The notes under the pieces are model-generated. The model saw nothing but the letters and a program-made list of their open reading frames with translations, was not told the origin of the DNA and made no database searches. A DNA stretch of 64,000 nucleotides from Emiliania huxleyi CCMP1516 (taxonomy: Eukaryota; Haptophyta; Isochrysidales; Noelaerhabdaceae). Positions 20,313 through 30,797 of this stretch are shown here, one piece after another (the first letter of the stretch is position 1; each line of letters starts with the position of its first letter). Both the position numbers and the translations under genes were made by a program. The stretch spans positions 266,305 to 330,304 of the forward strand of contig NW_005201318.1 in NCBI RefSeq assembly GCF_000372725.1. The letters run 5' to 3'.

Positions 20313-22603
20313 CAGGCGGCCCTGTCCGCCTGTGCTTCTGGCGGGGCGCGTTGAGCCGTGCAGGCTGCAGCTGCAGCACTAGCAGGACGTAGAGGAGCTA
20401 GGAGCGTTAGAGTGTCGAGCGTGGTGCGAGGCCGAGGCTCGCTCACTCCAACAGTCGCGGGGGGGTCTGTCCGCGGGCTGCCAGGCTCCGACTGTGGGTG
20501 TGGCGTATCTATCTGGGCGGTGGCCGGTGTCTCCGGGGAGCAGCAGCAGGGGGGCGGGCCTTCCCGCGCTTCCGCGACCGCGTTCCCGCGGCGCGGCACC
20601 CGCAGCACTTTACGGCGGCCTGATTCCCCTTTTTCCTATAGGTTTTGATCGTATATACGAATCGTTCACAGCCTTGTTATTGAGAAGAAGATACGTCCTA
20701 TGGCGCTGTTTTCACAGACCAAGATCGACACTGGGTCGGTGGGCGCGGCGGGCGCTGGGAGCCTATCATGAGGGCTAACGTCAAAAACGTGCGCGCTTGC
20801 CGCCTCAAAGCCGAGGAGGTCGCGACCTGGGTGGGTGGAGCCCTTGCCATGCTCAGCATGCTGTTTCTCTGCACAGAGGACTAGGTCCAGCCCTGGGGGT
20901 GAGCCGGGTGTTGTGACATTTGGCGATTCCGCGGCTTACTGGGTCCCTGAGCCGCTCCCCGTGTGCGATTCTTGTGACCCAGGCATGGTACTGATAGTAA
21001 ACGGGTCAGAACCGGCCAAACACAGGCTACAGCCCCACACACGCGCCCGCCACAGCTCCTGGAGAGCATGCGCGAGTGACGCGCTACAAGCCGCGAGAGT
21101 GGCATCAGAGGCAGGAACGACGTGCTCTTGCTGCACCTCGCAGCTGCACCGAGTGTGCTCGCAGTGTATGCCACGGCCGCCACCTGCGGCATTGCTCTCG
21201 TGCAGCTAGGCGACGCAGGTCCATCAGCAGGGCTCATCCAATGCAAGCGCACATTGTGCGTAGCCGCGGGCAGGTGGCAGTGCACAGCCGCACACCGGCT
21301 GTGGCGGCTCGAATGCCACCGGCAGCAATGCTGGTCATTAACTTGCGTATTGGGGCCGCAGCAGACTGCTGCTGTGGCAACAGCAGCAGCCTGCTGCTGC
21401 CTGATTCAGTCAAGCCAGCGGTGCAGCGAGGCGTGCAGAATTCGCGCGGTTTTGTCCCTCCTGAGGCTGAGCGCATTCGAGCCGTCGACCGGAGTTGGAT
21501 GGTACCACGCGTCTCACTGAGACGCGGGGTACTGGCCATGGCCGGGCTACGGAGCGTGAGGTGGCGAGCGACAAAACAACGAGAAAAACACGGTTGTGAC
21601 GCGATGTCCCAAAACGTCAGATTGGCTCACCCAGGGCTTCGGCCCCGGTGGGGGGTGCCCGTGCCGCCTAGCTCTGCGGACGGGCCCCTCCACCCTTCAT
21701 TCACGTACGGATCATGTAGTCCCCACACTCGCTGTCGTGGGATCGCTTGTCATGTGAGAGAGTGCGTTGTGTTCCCGAGCACTGACTGCTGGGCTGGGTT
21801 TTTAGGCATTGTGGGGTTGGCACTCCCATCGACCCTCATGACCTCCTGCGGTCTCTGAGATGGACACCAGTGGGTGTGGGGCCACAGCCAGGATACACTC
21901 GAAGGCTTGGTAAGCAGTAGAGGTCGATACTCGACGCGTCCCACATGGTCTGTGTCGCTGTCGGCACCCTGTCGACAGGACGTCGAGCGACACCGGTGGC
22001 AGTGCCACCCAGGAGTGGTCGGGCGGTCTCCCGTCATGAGAGAGCCACCATGTGATCCGTATGATGGTTCCTGACAACCGCCTCATTCACTTTCGTCACA
22101 GTTCCCGCTCTGAGAGGAGCTGCGGGTCAGTTCGACAGCTGGAGCTGTGTCGCCGGCGTGCGGCGGCCTGCCTCCGGAGGTGCCTCTGAAGGTGGACATT
22201 TTTTTGTCACCGTGAGAGAACGCGTTCGAATTTTCACTCCGGAACTTCAACTCTGCACGCGCACCGGCCAGGGCTACAATAGTGCCAGTGAGGCGGAGGC
22301 GCGAGTCGGAAGGCCGCGACCGTGATTTGGTCCCTCCACTTGCCTAACGCTAAAGTACAATCGCTGTGAACCCAGCCACGTACCCGTCTCCAGCGCCGAA
22401 ATTCACCTTCGGGTATGTTCGTAAGAGCTATATACACTGAGAGAGAGAGAGAACGTACACTGAAATTACACGGCTGTGCGGGACGTCGCGCGCGCCTGGT
22501 CTTTTCTTTTTTGCCTCGCTCTATTCTTTTTTCCCGGCTCGCGCCTGCGGGCGAAGCTACCCAACGCGGCCAACGGATGAAGATCCAGCCTTCCGGAGCG
22601 CCC
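20313..22603. other. Long gene-poor stretch with dispersed repeat copies
   Basis: No convincing gene. It contains a copy of a ~37-base dispersed block (TTCACAGCCTTGTTAT ... GAAGATACGTCCTA, 20663-20700), GCAGCA-rich patches near 21360-21400, and one copy of a motif starting CGGGTATGTTCGTAAGAG at 22410-22440 followed by a short (GA)n. Confidence 0.5.
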
Positions 22604-23599
22604 CTATAGCGCAGCCTGCCTGTCGCTGACTGAGGTGCTTCCGGGACGACCCGTGATGTTGCAGTGCAGCAGGCTCGGTGGAATGCGTGGACGCTCGACG
22701 CTGGCATATTCCATGTGCTCCCAACCACGAGCAAGGGCACCCTGTTGCCTCCACGTGCGATGGTTCGTCGGCTTCAACATTCCGTGCGTGTACTCTAAGC
22801 AGCAGTGTTCAGGCCGACGAACAACATTCAAGCATTCTTTCTCGTTGATGCCTGTCAGCCACTCGTGTAGTTTGGCCCGAGGAATCGTAAACAGCATGTC
22901 GGGTTTGGGCCGGACTGCCAGCATTTGCGTAAGGTTGGGCTGCATGGGCTCTGGATTCCACACGATGTAGTTTGGGCGCGATCGAATGAAGTAGTCGTAA
23001 CGGACGCCGTTGCGCCTCTCGTGCTCCATGACATGGCGGAAGCAACGATTAATTTGGCGATGTTGAACGGTGGCCTTAGATTTGCAGCCATCGTACGGCA
23101 GGTGTTCCACGTGTGTGTAATTCTGAAGCAAATGCGTCTCCTCGGCGCATGCAACCGCGTTTTGCCTGTTTTTATGAGCCATGGCCACAGCGTCATATCG
23201 GGTGTGGTAAAACATGAAGACGTCAGCCTGCCACACGTGCCGCGCCAGCTCGACCCCTTCATGGACAGCGGGCATGCCGAATGTCCGCCATTCGCCAACG
23301 ATGCAGAGAGCAGCACGGCCCACACGGCCCTTCAACCCCCCCGGGCTCTTCAAAAGCTCTTCTTCCTCCGCTTGATCTGGCATCCAAGAATCCAGCACGC
23401 TGGAGGGTGACCCGGTCCGCGATGCCGCATGCTGCCGTCGCTGAGGCCGGCTGTCAAGCCGTGGCATACCCAGCAGACCCTTAGGTGGTGGAGCCGGACG
23501 CTCATGCCCCACAGCAAGCGAGAACGGCGCTGAGCCGCGAAACCAAAAGCCGGCCACAAGCAACGTGAGAACAGGCCGGCCAGGCGAAGCAGGTTTCAT
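22604..23599 (-). CDS. Type II membrane glycosyltransferase-like protein
   Basis: 331 residues from the ATG at 23599 (MKPASPGRPVLTLLVAGFW), which gives a short cytoplasmic tail and a signal-anchor helix. The lumenal part has ALCIVGEWRTFGMPAV, DVFMFYHTRYDAVAM and RCFRHVMEHE then YDYFIRSRPNYIVW. This matches a family of putative sugar transferases whose members read GE.RTF near the start and Y(D/E)...R.RPD later; the second Asp is Asn here (RPN), so activity is uncertain. An upstream in-frame extension to 23692 is possible but would put basic residues before the anchor. Substrate unknown. Confidence 0.6.
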   Translation of the reverse strand: MKPASPGRPVLTLLVAGFWFRGSAPFSLAVGHERPAPPPKGLLGMPRLDSRPQRRQHAASRTGSPSSVLDSWMPDQAEEEELLKSPGGLKGRVGRAALCIVGEWRTFGMPAVHEGVELARHVWQADVFMFYHTRYDAVAMAHKNRQNAVACAEETHLLQNYTHVEHLPYDGCKSKATVQHRQINRCFRHVMEHERRNGVRYDYFIRSRPNYIVWNPEPMQPNLTQMLAVRPKPDMLFTIPRAKLHEWLTGINEKECLNVVRRPEHCCLEYTHGMLKPTNHRTWRQQGALARGWEHMEYASVERPRIPPSLLHCNITGRPGSTSVSDRQAAL

Positions 23600-23769
23600 C
23601 GCAAATTTGAGCTGCCTGGCAGCTGGGGCTCCGCACCCGTTCACAGCCTTGTTATGAGAAGAAAATACGTCCTTTGATATTGAACCCGCCATAAAAACGG
23701 TATGGCGGTGGAGTGCTCTCTACTGCCGCGGCGCCCCTGTCGGTTCGGAGGCGCCCGGCGGCCGCGCGC

Positions 23770-24035
23770 TTGGTCATGACCGTCGACTACGAGCACGGCC
23801 TCTCCTTCCTTCGCCACGGTGGCACGGCTCTGGCCACATGGTCCCCACCTTCCGCCCGCGCGCCGCCCTGACCCTGCTTCGGCACGTCGTCGAGAACTCG
23901 ACCTTTGCGCCGCCGGTGCCGAGCGACGCCGCCCTCGCCGCAATGGGCGGCCCCGAGTTTGACGGCTTCGTGTGGACAAGTGGGTGGCGGCGGCGGCCGG
24001 GCCGGACTACGTGGGCAACGGGCAAGCGGTGACGG
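23770..24035 (+). pseudogene. Serine carboxypeptidase (S10) C-terminal remnant
   Basis: GSGHMVPTFRPRAALTLL matches the active-site histidine block of S10 carboxypeptidases (GHMVP.DRP.AAL). The preceding YEHGLSFL and the following DKWVAAAAGPDYVG fit the family but lie in other frames, so at least two frameshifts are needed. No catalytic Ser or Asp region is found upstream. It is probably a truncated gene copy. Confidence 0.6.
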
Positions 24036-24394
24036 CGCCGGTAGCGGGGCACGCGAGGCCTCGAGAGGTGACGTGGGGAGTGTCCCGCCGCCATTTTTCG
24101 TGTCAGATGATGCGAGAGTTGTACTATCGAATACGCTCAACTCGCAAGCCTGTGCTCCCTCGCACCGCCCATCGAGGAAGCGCCATCGTTTCAAACCGCA
24201 CATAAAGTACTTTCTTTGTCTCTTGGTCTTGGCTCTTTGCTGGAACCTCAACCTGCGAGGTAACTTGGATGCTCTGGTGTTGCTGCGGCCTGCGCGCGGG
24301 GACCGGGACGGGGCGGTGTACTGACTACTGTCTTACTGGAACACGCGAATTCGAACACGCACAGCAATCATAAATAAACAAAACGGAGGCCATC

Positions 24395-25246
24395 TCAGGG
24401 GATCATGGGTAAAGGAGCAAGTCCCGACACGCCCACACACGCACAGCAACGAATCCGCATGCACTCACGACACTCTCCTTCTTTAATATAACTCAGGTCA
24501 AGCGTGCGCTGCACCAGCTGCTCAAGCCGCTCCTCGTGCCGCCGCTCGATGCGCTGCTTGCCCAGTTTGTTCCACAGGTTCGCAGCGTGGATGTGGTCCA
24601 AGCTCGTGCTGTGGGCAGCAGAGAGCGCGAGCAATGCGTCAGCGCTGCCAGCATTTGAGATGTGGCTGCTGAGCTGCTTAGCATTGAGCTGACCATAGGC
24701 AGCAGAGCGGCTAAACGAGGGGCGCTCATTGCGCATTCGTGCGTCGCGGCGTCCCTGCGCGTCGCATCCTTGCGCTCCGTGCATCGGCGGTTCCACCCGG
24801 CGACCGCTGTGCTGTGGCTGCCCCTCGCCGCGTTCGCGCCGGTCATCGCGCCGATCGTGCCAGTCGCGCTCGTGCTCGCCTCTGCCCCGATCGTCGTAGC
24901 CGCGCCGCTCGTCATGCCGCCCGTCATGATGCGGCCGTTGCTCGCCTCGCCATGGCTCGTCGCGCCATGGCTCAGCGGGCCATTGTGGCTCAGCGTGCCA
25001 TCGCTGCTCGCGACCTCTGCACCAAGAGTCGTTGTAGCCGCGCCGCTCGTCTTGCCGCCCGTCATGGTGCGGCCATTGCTCACCTTGCCAACGCTCATCG
25101 CGCCGTCGCAGCTCATCCAGCCGCGGCTCATCGCGCGATCGCGACCGCCGTCGCTCGCCCTGCCATCGCCACTCTTCGCGTCCGCACTCGGCGCGCCGTT
25201 GCTCATCACGCCAGCGACGCTCCTCGCTCCGATGGGACATGTACAT
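24395..25246 (-). CDS. Arg-rich protein with RNA-binding (RAP/heptatricopeptide-like) N-terminal segment, probably truncated
   Basis: The N-terminal two thirds is very rich in Arg, Asp, Glu and His with an internal duplication (PHHDGRQDERRGY and PHHDGRHDERRGY). It then reaches LSSHISNAGSADALLALSAA then LDHIHAANLWNKLGK, which resembles the opening repeat of organelle RNA-binding RAP-domain and related helical-repeat proteins. It stops soon after, without the expected repeat series, so a 3' part is missing or spliced elsewhere. The ATGs at 25246 and 25240 lie within 15 bases of a transposon terminus, so the true 5' end may have been cut off by that insertion. Function is inference. Confidence 0.45.
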   Translation of the reverse strand: MYMSHRSEERRWRDEQRRAECGREEWRWQGERRRSRSRDEPRLDELRRRDERWQGEQWPHHDGRQDERRGYNDSWCRGREQRWHAEPQWPAEPWRDEPWRGEQRPHHDGRHDERRGYDDRGRGEHERDWHDRRDDRRERGEGQPQHSGRRVEPPMHGAQGCDAQGRRDARMRNERPSFSRSAAYGQLNAKQLSSHISNAGSADALLALSAAHSTSLDHIHAANLWNKLGKQRIERRHEERLEQLVQRTLDLSYIKEGECRECMRIRCCACVGVSGLAPLPMIP

Positions 25247-25711
25247 GTCTGAGAGGTTCACGAGAGTTGAACTCTACCCAGCTGCCGAGGTGGGCAGATA
25301 GCGGCGTAGCCAGAAAGAGTGTAACCGAGGGCGGCTGATCGTGCTTGACTGTAGCAGAGTGTAAACAAGGCCAACCTCGGCACGGCCACACTCGGCCACA
25401 CTCTACCACGCACCCCGACCCCGAGATGAGCCCTTCCCACCTGGCACTCGATGTGACTGAGTGTGGCAGAGTCCGTGCAGTCAGAGGGTGCCTTCGTTCG
25501 GCATCGAAGAGTGTTCATGAGCACGGCCGACTGTGCCCGACTGTGGCCGAGTATTACTGAGGGCGGAAGATAGCAACAGAGTGCAGCAGAGTGCAGCAGA
25601 GTGCAGCAGAGTGCAGCAGAGTGCGGCTGAGTGCGGCTGAGTGCGGCTGAGTCTGGCGGATAGTCCTGGACCACGCAGCACGGATGGAGCCGCCGGGCGC
25701 AGCAGGCCATC

Positions 25712-26272
25712 GAGCCACCGCACGGAGGCGCGGGCCGCGTCTCCCCGCCAGCCCTCTTGTTCGAGTCTCGCACCCACCGTGCCGGCGGCCCGGCGGCCGC
25801 CGCGCCTGCCGCCTCCTTCCCGAATGCACAGCCCCCGGCTCGCGCCGGGCCGCTCTCCGCGACCAGTCAGAGCAGCCTGTCCTACTCGGTCACGCGACGA
25901 CAGCGGCACGCGAGCGCGGCCTCGCCACGGCCGCGACAATACAAGAGCTGGCCAAAGGCTGCGCGGCAGCGGCGAGACGCACATCGCAGCGGCCGAGGCA
26001 GCGCGCACCCGCCGAGCGTAGACTGCCTACACGCAGGCCGTGCATGTGAGCTCTCCAACGTACGCGCCGTGCGGCACGACCAAAGACCGACGCCTATCCG
26101 GCGAGACAAAAGAGCACCGACGGCGACGCCACGCATCCGTGTAGGTGTTTAGGTGCACGTCGGCCTCTCGTGCCGTGCGCAGGAAGAGAGAGGCGCTGCC
26201 AGAAGCTCGCGCGGGCGAAGTGGTAGAAAGAGTCGGGGAGCGCCAGCGCTGGCTAAAAGCCCGACGAAGCTG
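25712..26272. repeat. Left internal inverted arm of the transposon
   Basis: Reverse complement of 27512-28075 with only scattered differences, for example GGCCACGGCCG versus a shorter GCCAAAGCC near the middle. The arms are much more alike than drifted repeats, suggesting a recent origin or gene conversion. Confidence 0.85.
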
Positions 26273-26324
26273 TGCGGCGTCGCTCTCGGCGAGCATATAA
26301 AAAACAAATATTACCCTTAGTATA

Positions 26325-26879
26325 CTAGTGCGGCCACGGCCCAAATGAGCGAAACCGCTGGAAGCGGCGCAGCTCCAGGGCGCTCACGTGGCCAACAATC
26401 TTCATGACTGTGGCGAGCTCCTCAACGCTATGCGTGAAGGCCCGCCCTTGGGCGAAGAGCTGATGCCGCTTCACGTAGCTCACCACATTCTCAACCCGGT
26501 TCCGAATACGCTCATGAGCGCGATTAAAGCGCCTCTTATCGATGCGTCGTCCGGGACCGTTCATCTGGTTCTTCTTGAACTTGGTGAGGATGCCACGGCA
26601 GCCAACGTAGCCGAGATCTCCCAGCCAGCGCTCACCGTGTCGGAACCGGTGCTGACGGCGTGTCCTGCGCCAGATTGTGGCGTCAGAATCAGACCCCAGG
26701 TGTGGGCCTGTCCACAAGACAATTGCACCAAGAAAGGTGATGCCAAGCTGCCACTTGTACACGTGCCTTTGGGGATCATGGTCGCTGGTCGTACTTTGGC
26801 GACCACTCTGCCAGAGTGGTCGTGACCGTGGTCGCAAGTTGGCGACCACGCGACCAGCTGGCCGTATGTTGGCGACCAT
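26325..26879 (-). pseudogene. DDE (PIF/Harbinger, DDE_Tnp_4-type) transposase C-terminal fragment
   Basis: The 184-residue frame shows the middle and end of a DDE nuclease: LGITFLGAIVLWTGPHLGSD, then GERWLGDLGYVGCRGILTKF (second Asp), then FNRAHERIRNRVENVVSYVK (Glu). The N-terminal half with the first Asp and DNA-binding domain is missing in this frame. A possible earlier piece (RFFRGRSPDLDKALFGEV) lies near 27080-27030, separated by a cluster of GGTCGC/GCGACC palindromes (26760-26945). It is therefore probably non-autonomous now. Confidence 0.75.
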
Positions 26880-27319
26880 ATAGGGTTTCTGGTCGCGTGG
26901 TCGCTGGTCGTATGATGGCGACCACCCACGCGACCACGTGGTCGTGACCGTGGTTCTAATTCTGTTTCTTCTTTTTCAAAACAGGCACCGAGGACTCAGA
27001 CCATTTCGTCCGTCGAGGCACTTCTCCGAACAACGCTTTGTCGAGATCCGGAGATCTACCTCTGAAAAACCTCTCGACTCGTGCCCCCCAAAAGCGTAAA
27101 AAAGGGCAGCGGCCTCGCTGGGCCAGAACATCGGCCCCGAGTGCTCCGCAGCAGCCTTGCTGGGCCAGAACGTCGGCCCGCGAGGTGGGGTGCTAGTCTG
27201 GGACCCATACGTGGCAGTTCCCTTGCTCCAAGCGCTTGCGCTTCGGCGGTAGTGATCTAATCACCCGAATACCACGTTCGGATCGCTCCTCATCGCAAAC
27301 CCTGTCAGCAGTTCGCCTA

Positions 27320-27453
27320 CGGGTATGTTCGTAAGAGCTACATACACTGAAAAAGGTGCACTAACCTCCGAGAAACCCTTCGGGCCGCTCCTCATCGCAA
27401 ACCCTGTCAGCAGAGTCTCCTACGGGAATGTACGTAAGAGCTACATACACTGA
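27320..27453. repeat. Tandem pair of the CGGGTATGTTCGTAAGAG motif
   Basis: Two copies about 103 bases apart (27320-27350 and 27423-27453), each preceded by CTCATCGCAAACCCTGTCAG, inside the transposon. The same motif occurs at 22410 and 18383. Confidence 0.75.
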
Positions 27454-27511
27454 AAAAAAAACATCTTGGAGAAGCGAATTCCGACCGTCCCTCCTCGCGC
27501 CGTGAGAGCAC

Positions 27512-28075
27512 CAGCTTCGTCGGGCTTTTAGCCAGCGCTGGCGCTCCCCGACGATCTTTCTACCACTTCGCCCGCGCGAGCTTCTGGCAGCGCCTCTCTC
27601 TTCCTGCGCACGGCACGAGAGGCCGACGTGCACCTAAACACCTTCACGGATGCGTGGCGTCGCCGTCGGTGCTCTTTTGTCTCGCCGGATAGGCGTCGGT
27701 CTTTGGTCGTGCCGCACGGCGCGTACGTTGGAGAGCTCACATGCATGGCCTGTGTGTAGGCAGTCTACGCTCGGCGGGTGCGCGCTGCCTCGGCCGCTGC
27801 GATGTGCGTCTCGCCGCTGCCGCGCAGCCTTTGGCCAGCTCTTGTATTGTCGCGGCTTTGGCGAGGGCCGCGCTCGCGTGCCGCTGTCGTCGCGTGACCG
27901 AGTAGGACAGGCTGCTCTGACTGGTCGCGGAGAGCGGCCCGGCGCGAGCCGGGGGCTGTGCATTCGGGAAGGAGGCGGCAGGCGCGGCGGCCGCCGGGCC
28001 GCCCGCACGGTGGGTGCGAGACTCGAACAAGAGGGCTGGCGGGGAGACGCGGCCCGCGCCTCCGTGCGGTGGCTC
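27512..28075. repeat. Right internal inverted arm of the transposon
   Basis: Mirror copy of 25712-26272. Beyond it, 28127-28250 holds GAGTGCAGCA-type tandem repeats in the same, not inverted, orientation as those left of the other arm. Confidence 0.85.
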
Positions 28076-28528
28076 AGTGCTTCCGTGCCGGTGGATTGTG
28101 TGTGCTGCCACGCCACTGACTGGCCGAGTGCAGCAGATTGTAGCAGAGCGCAGCAGAGTGCAGCAGAGTGCAGCAGAGTGCAGCAGAGTGCGGCAGAGTG
28201 CGGCAAAGTGCGGCAGATTGCGGCTGAGTGCGGCTGAGTGCGGCAGAGTTTGCTTGCCTGTGGGAGAGCGCTGCAGCACTCTGGCTTCCGTCCCAACGAA
28301 TTCTCTGGGTGTGACCGAGTGTGGCCGAGTTCGTGTGCTGACTGTGTGCGCAACCGGACGACCATTTGATTCCCACCTGCACTCAACCACACTCTGCTGC
28401 ACTCCTTCACTGTAACAGAGTTTGACCGATTGAGGCCGAGTGTGCTGGAGGGTGCCATCGCGTGGCAGAGCCCGCCAGAGGGCGACCGCGTCGTAAAAAT
28501 GTGGCAGAGTTCAACTCTCGTGAACCTC

Positions 28529-28660
28529 TGAACTTGGCCGTTCCAGCATACGGGGAACGCATCTCCATCGCTTCGGTGAAGGGGGTGAACCGTGCCATCC
28601 TCGATCGCCGTGCTAAGCTCGCTTCCGAGCTCTCACGCCGCGCGTAGGGCCCCTAGGGGC
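28529..28660 (+). other. Short open stretch next to the transposon, unrecognised
   Basis: Immediately right of the element the plus strand reads VPAYGERISIASVKGVNRA then ILDRRAKLASELSRRA and a stop at 28647. It looks like the end of a coding exon cut off by the insertion, but no family was recognised. A palindrome GGCCCCTAGGGGCC follows. Confidence 0.3.
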
Positions 28661-28761
28661 CTAGAGAACACACCCCCCTCTCTCTTTTCTCCCAGTAAGC
28701 TAAAAGTACGTACGGGTATGCTGCCAGGACACATGCAATCGGAGTCGGCATCGTACTTGTT

Positions 28762-29298
28762 ATGATTGAATTTTGCATCATCATCCGCCTCGCAGTCCAG
28801 GATCCCTCGTCTCTTAAGCGCTGGGTCTCAACCGCCACTATCCTAGTCAACCACGCAGACAGTCAGTATCATTGCGAGCGAGCGAGCCTCCGGGTAGAGT
28901 GGCCAAACTCCTTGATCGAGCTCGCTTCGGCGCTGCGCCTAGAGATGCCACACGCCAGCTGCCTCTTTAACTCCGACAGAGACATCATTGACGACATAAT
29001 ACCTCGCTTTGGGGCATATGCGTTGTTTGCTACGACGGCTGCGCTTGTGTCCCTTGTTACGCCGCTCCTCGCCAAAGCCATCGCCCGTAGCTGCGGTCAT
29101 TTTGCACCTTTTGATTCGGCCGAGGTCGCTTCGAGCATCGTATACGCAGTGGTCTTCAGCTGGCGCCTGGTCTTCAAATACGCAGTCTACACTTCTCGAA
29201 TTTCTTTTCACAGTCCGCAATCCGCATGGATGCTGCTCATCCAAAGAGGGTTGCTCGCACTTTTCCTCGCACGATCCTTCTGTTTGCTGAGAGCTTAA
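28762..29298 (+). CDS. Hypothetical membrane protein
   Basis: 178 residues from an ATG at 28762, with two or three hydrophobic segments (YALFATTAALVSLVTPLL, ASSIVYAVVFSWRLVF, LIQRGLLALFLARSFCLL). No known family was recognised. It lies just upstream of another membrane-segment gene on the same strand and could be its 5' exon. Confidence 0.4.
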   Translation: MIEFCIIIRLAVQDPSSLKRWVSTATILVNHADSQYHCERASLRVEWPNSLIELASALRLEMPHASCLFNSDRDIIDDIIPRFGAYALFATTAALVSLVTPLLAKAIARSCGHFAPFDSAEVASSIVYAVVFSWRLVFKYAVYTSRISFHSPQSAWMLLIQRGLLALFLARSFCLLRA

Positions 29299-29485
29299 TC
29301 TTGGCCCTGCTCTTACCCGCCCTCGCCGTCCACTTTGCACGAAACGCCTTCAGCTTCCAGCGCGGCGTCAACAAGGGCGAGTGGCGCTCGCCCGGCCTCT
29401 GCCGGCGCGGACCCATCATCGCCCCTTGACGCTTGGAGAGGCAGGTTGCGTTTCTTACCGGCCGCTTCGCCCGATTCGCGCCTCG

Positions 29486-30290
29486 ATGGCAGCTGGTCGT
29501 CTGGCTGCGCCAGTTCGCTTCCTCCTCCTCCTCGTAGTCTTTGCCATCGACTTGATCTTCTATCGCCTCTCTGAGGATGAATTCCGTATCGGCCGCTACG
29601 CCGGCGCCGCCGCCGCCATCGCCGTCACGCTCGCCTTCTGGCTCGCGCACCGCTCGAACGCCCCCTTCGCCTTCGACTTTCAAAATGCGCTCGAGTCGTG
29701 GCTCCACGGCGCCACGGCGCCACGACCGTCCTCCTCGTACTCACCTGCATCTACACGGCGCTCTGGGACCATCTCCTGGGAGTCAGCGACCTGGGAGTCA
29801 CACGTACCGTCGTCGAGCTCCTCATGGCGGCCGTCTTCTTCGGAACCCTCGTTGGGGGCGCGCTCCTCTCGCTCCGAGAGCTGCACCGCACAAGGCGCGT
29901 GCTCGGCGCCGTCGACCTCTCCGCCGTGCTCACCGCCACCGACTCCAAGATCGACGGCACGCTCCGCGAGCGACTACTCGACGGCACCGTGCGGCTGGTC
30001 TGCTGCGAGTGGCTGAGATCGCCCGCGGCCGACGCGAGCCTCGGCCGCGACGCCTTGACGGGTTCCGCCATCATGAGGCGGCGGCAGGACCTGCCGCCGG
30101 AAGCTTTTGTGCCGTGCGAGGCGGCGGCGGCGGCGCTCGAGAGAGGCGACCGGAGTGTGTTTGCCCTCTCCTACGGCTGGCTGACGGCGTCGCACCCCGA
30201 CCCGCACGGCAGCACGCCGCCGTGCGCCGCTTCCTTAACACCGACGCTGCGGGGGAGCGCGCCGGTCTCTTTTGGGACCCTCCACACACA
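29486..30290 (+). pseudogene. Membrane protein with HPDP...GLFWD domain, two frameshifts
   Basis: Starts MAAGRLAAPVRFLLLLVVFA and has four likely membrane helices. It ends with FALSYGWLTASHPDPHG and, one frame over, QHAAVRRFLNTDAAGERAGL then FWD. These two blocks mark a large algal family with an SY.W....HPDP.G start and an FWDYASL-type continuation. The first frameshift is an exact 8-bp tandem duplication, ACGGCGCC twice at 29706-29721; deleting one unit rejoins the frame as WLHGATTVLLVL. The second is a single-base loss after HPDPHG near 30202. After GLFWD the expected sequence is lost. It is probably a recently broken gene. Confidence 0.55.
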
Positions 30291-30797
30291 CCCCTCCCCT
30301 AGGGCTAAGCAGTGCGCGAGCCCACCCGACTTCAGGCGAGACGTCGACCACTCCTCGGGAATAGTTCTGTCAGTGGCTGCACTAGACGCCCATAGAGGCG
30401 CGCGGCGCGGGCGGATGACTAGGGGAGAAACAGCGGAGATCCTAGCTCGCTGGGAGACGTGCGCAACCTAAAGTTGGGAATAGGGGGGAGTGCGAGTGGG
30501 GAGAAGTCAGACGAGTGTCAGTGTGAGGGGAGGGCGTACGCCGGCGTTTTTGCCTTTGAAAACTGAACAGTTCTTTAGGAAGCGTCACGATTGGTTTGAT
30601 CACGATTTCTTTCACCAGACACCACCGGGTCTCCGCCGGGCGCCGGCACGCCTCGGCCGCGCGTGTGGCTCTCTGAGAATTGAGACCATCCGTGTGTCGC
30701 GGAGGGCTCCGTGGCATCCCCGTGTCACGCTCTCGCGCTGACAGCGACCAGCGTGTGTGGAGAGGACTGCGGCGAACAAAGAGGATGGGCGGGTCCT
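30291..30797. other. Intergenic, no gene seen
   Basis: Between a plus-strand remnant and the 3' end of a minus-strand gene. No motifs recognised. Confidence 0.4.

Larger units (their letters stand above)
25253..28528. mobile_element. PIF/Harbinger-like DNA transposon with internal inverted arms
   Basis: 3276-bp element bounded by perfect 23-bp terminal inverted repeats (25253-25275, beginning GAGGTTCACGAGAGTTG, and 28506-28528). It is flanked by the 3-bp direct repeat TGA (25250-25252 and 28529-28531). It encodes a DDE transposase fragment on the minus strand and has 561/564-bp inverted arms (25712-26272 and 27512-28075). Tandem GAGTGCAGCA/GAGTGCGGCTGA repeats lie outside both arms. The 3-bp duplication and DDE_4-type transposase suit PIF/Harbinger, although TGA is not the classic TWA target. 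Confidence 0.8.

Noticed and set aside
20835-22086. Several 60-260 residue frames on both strands
   Set aside because: Composition is Cys/Arg/His/Trp-rich without motifs and the frames overlap each other; no gene supported.
25641-28458. Matching 90-270 residue frames in the two transposon arms as a duplicated gene
   Set aside because: The same sequence is open in several frames in both arms because of GC content; no start, domain or splice evidence. The similarity is explained by the inverted repeat.
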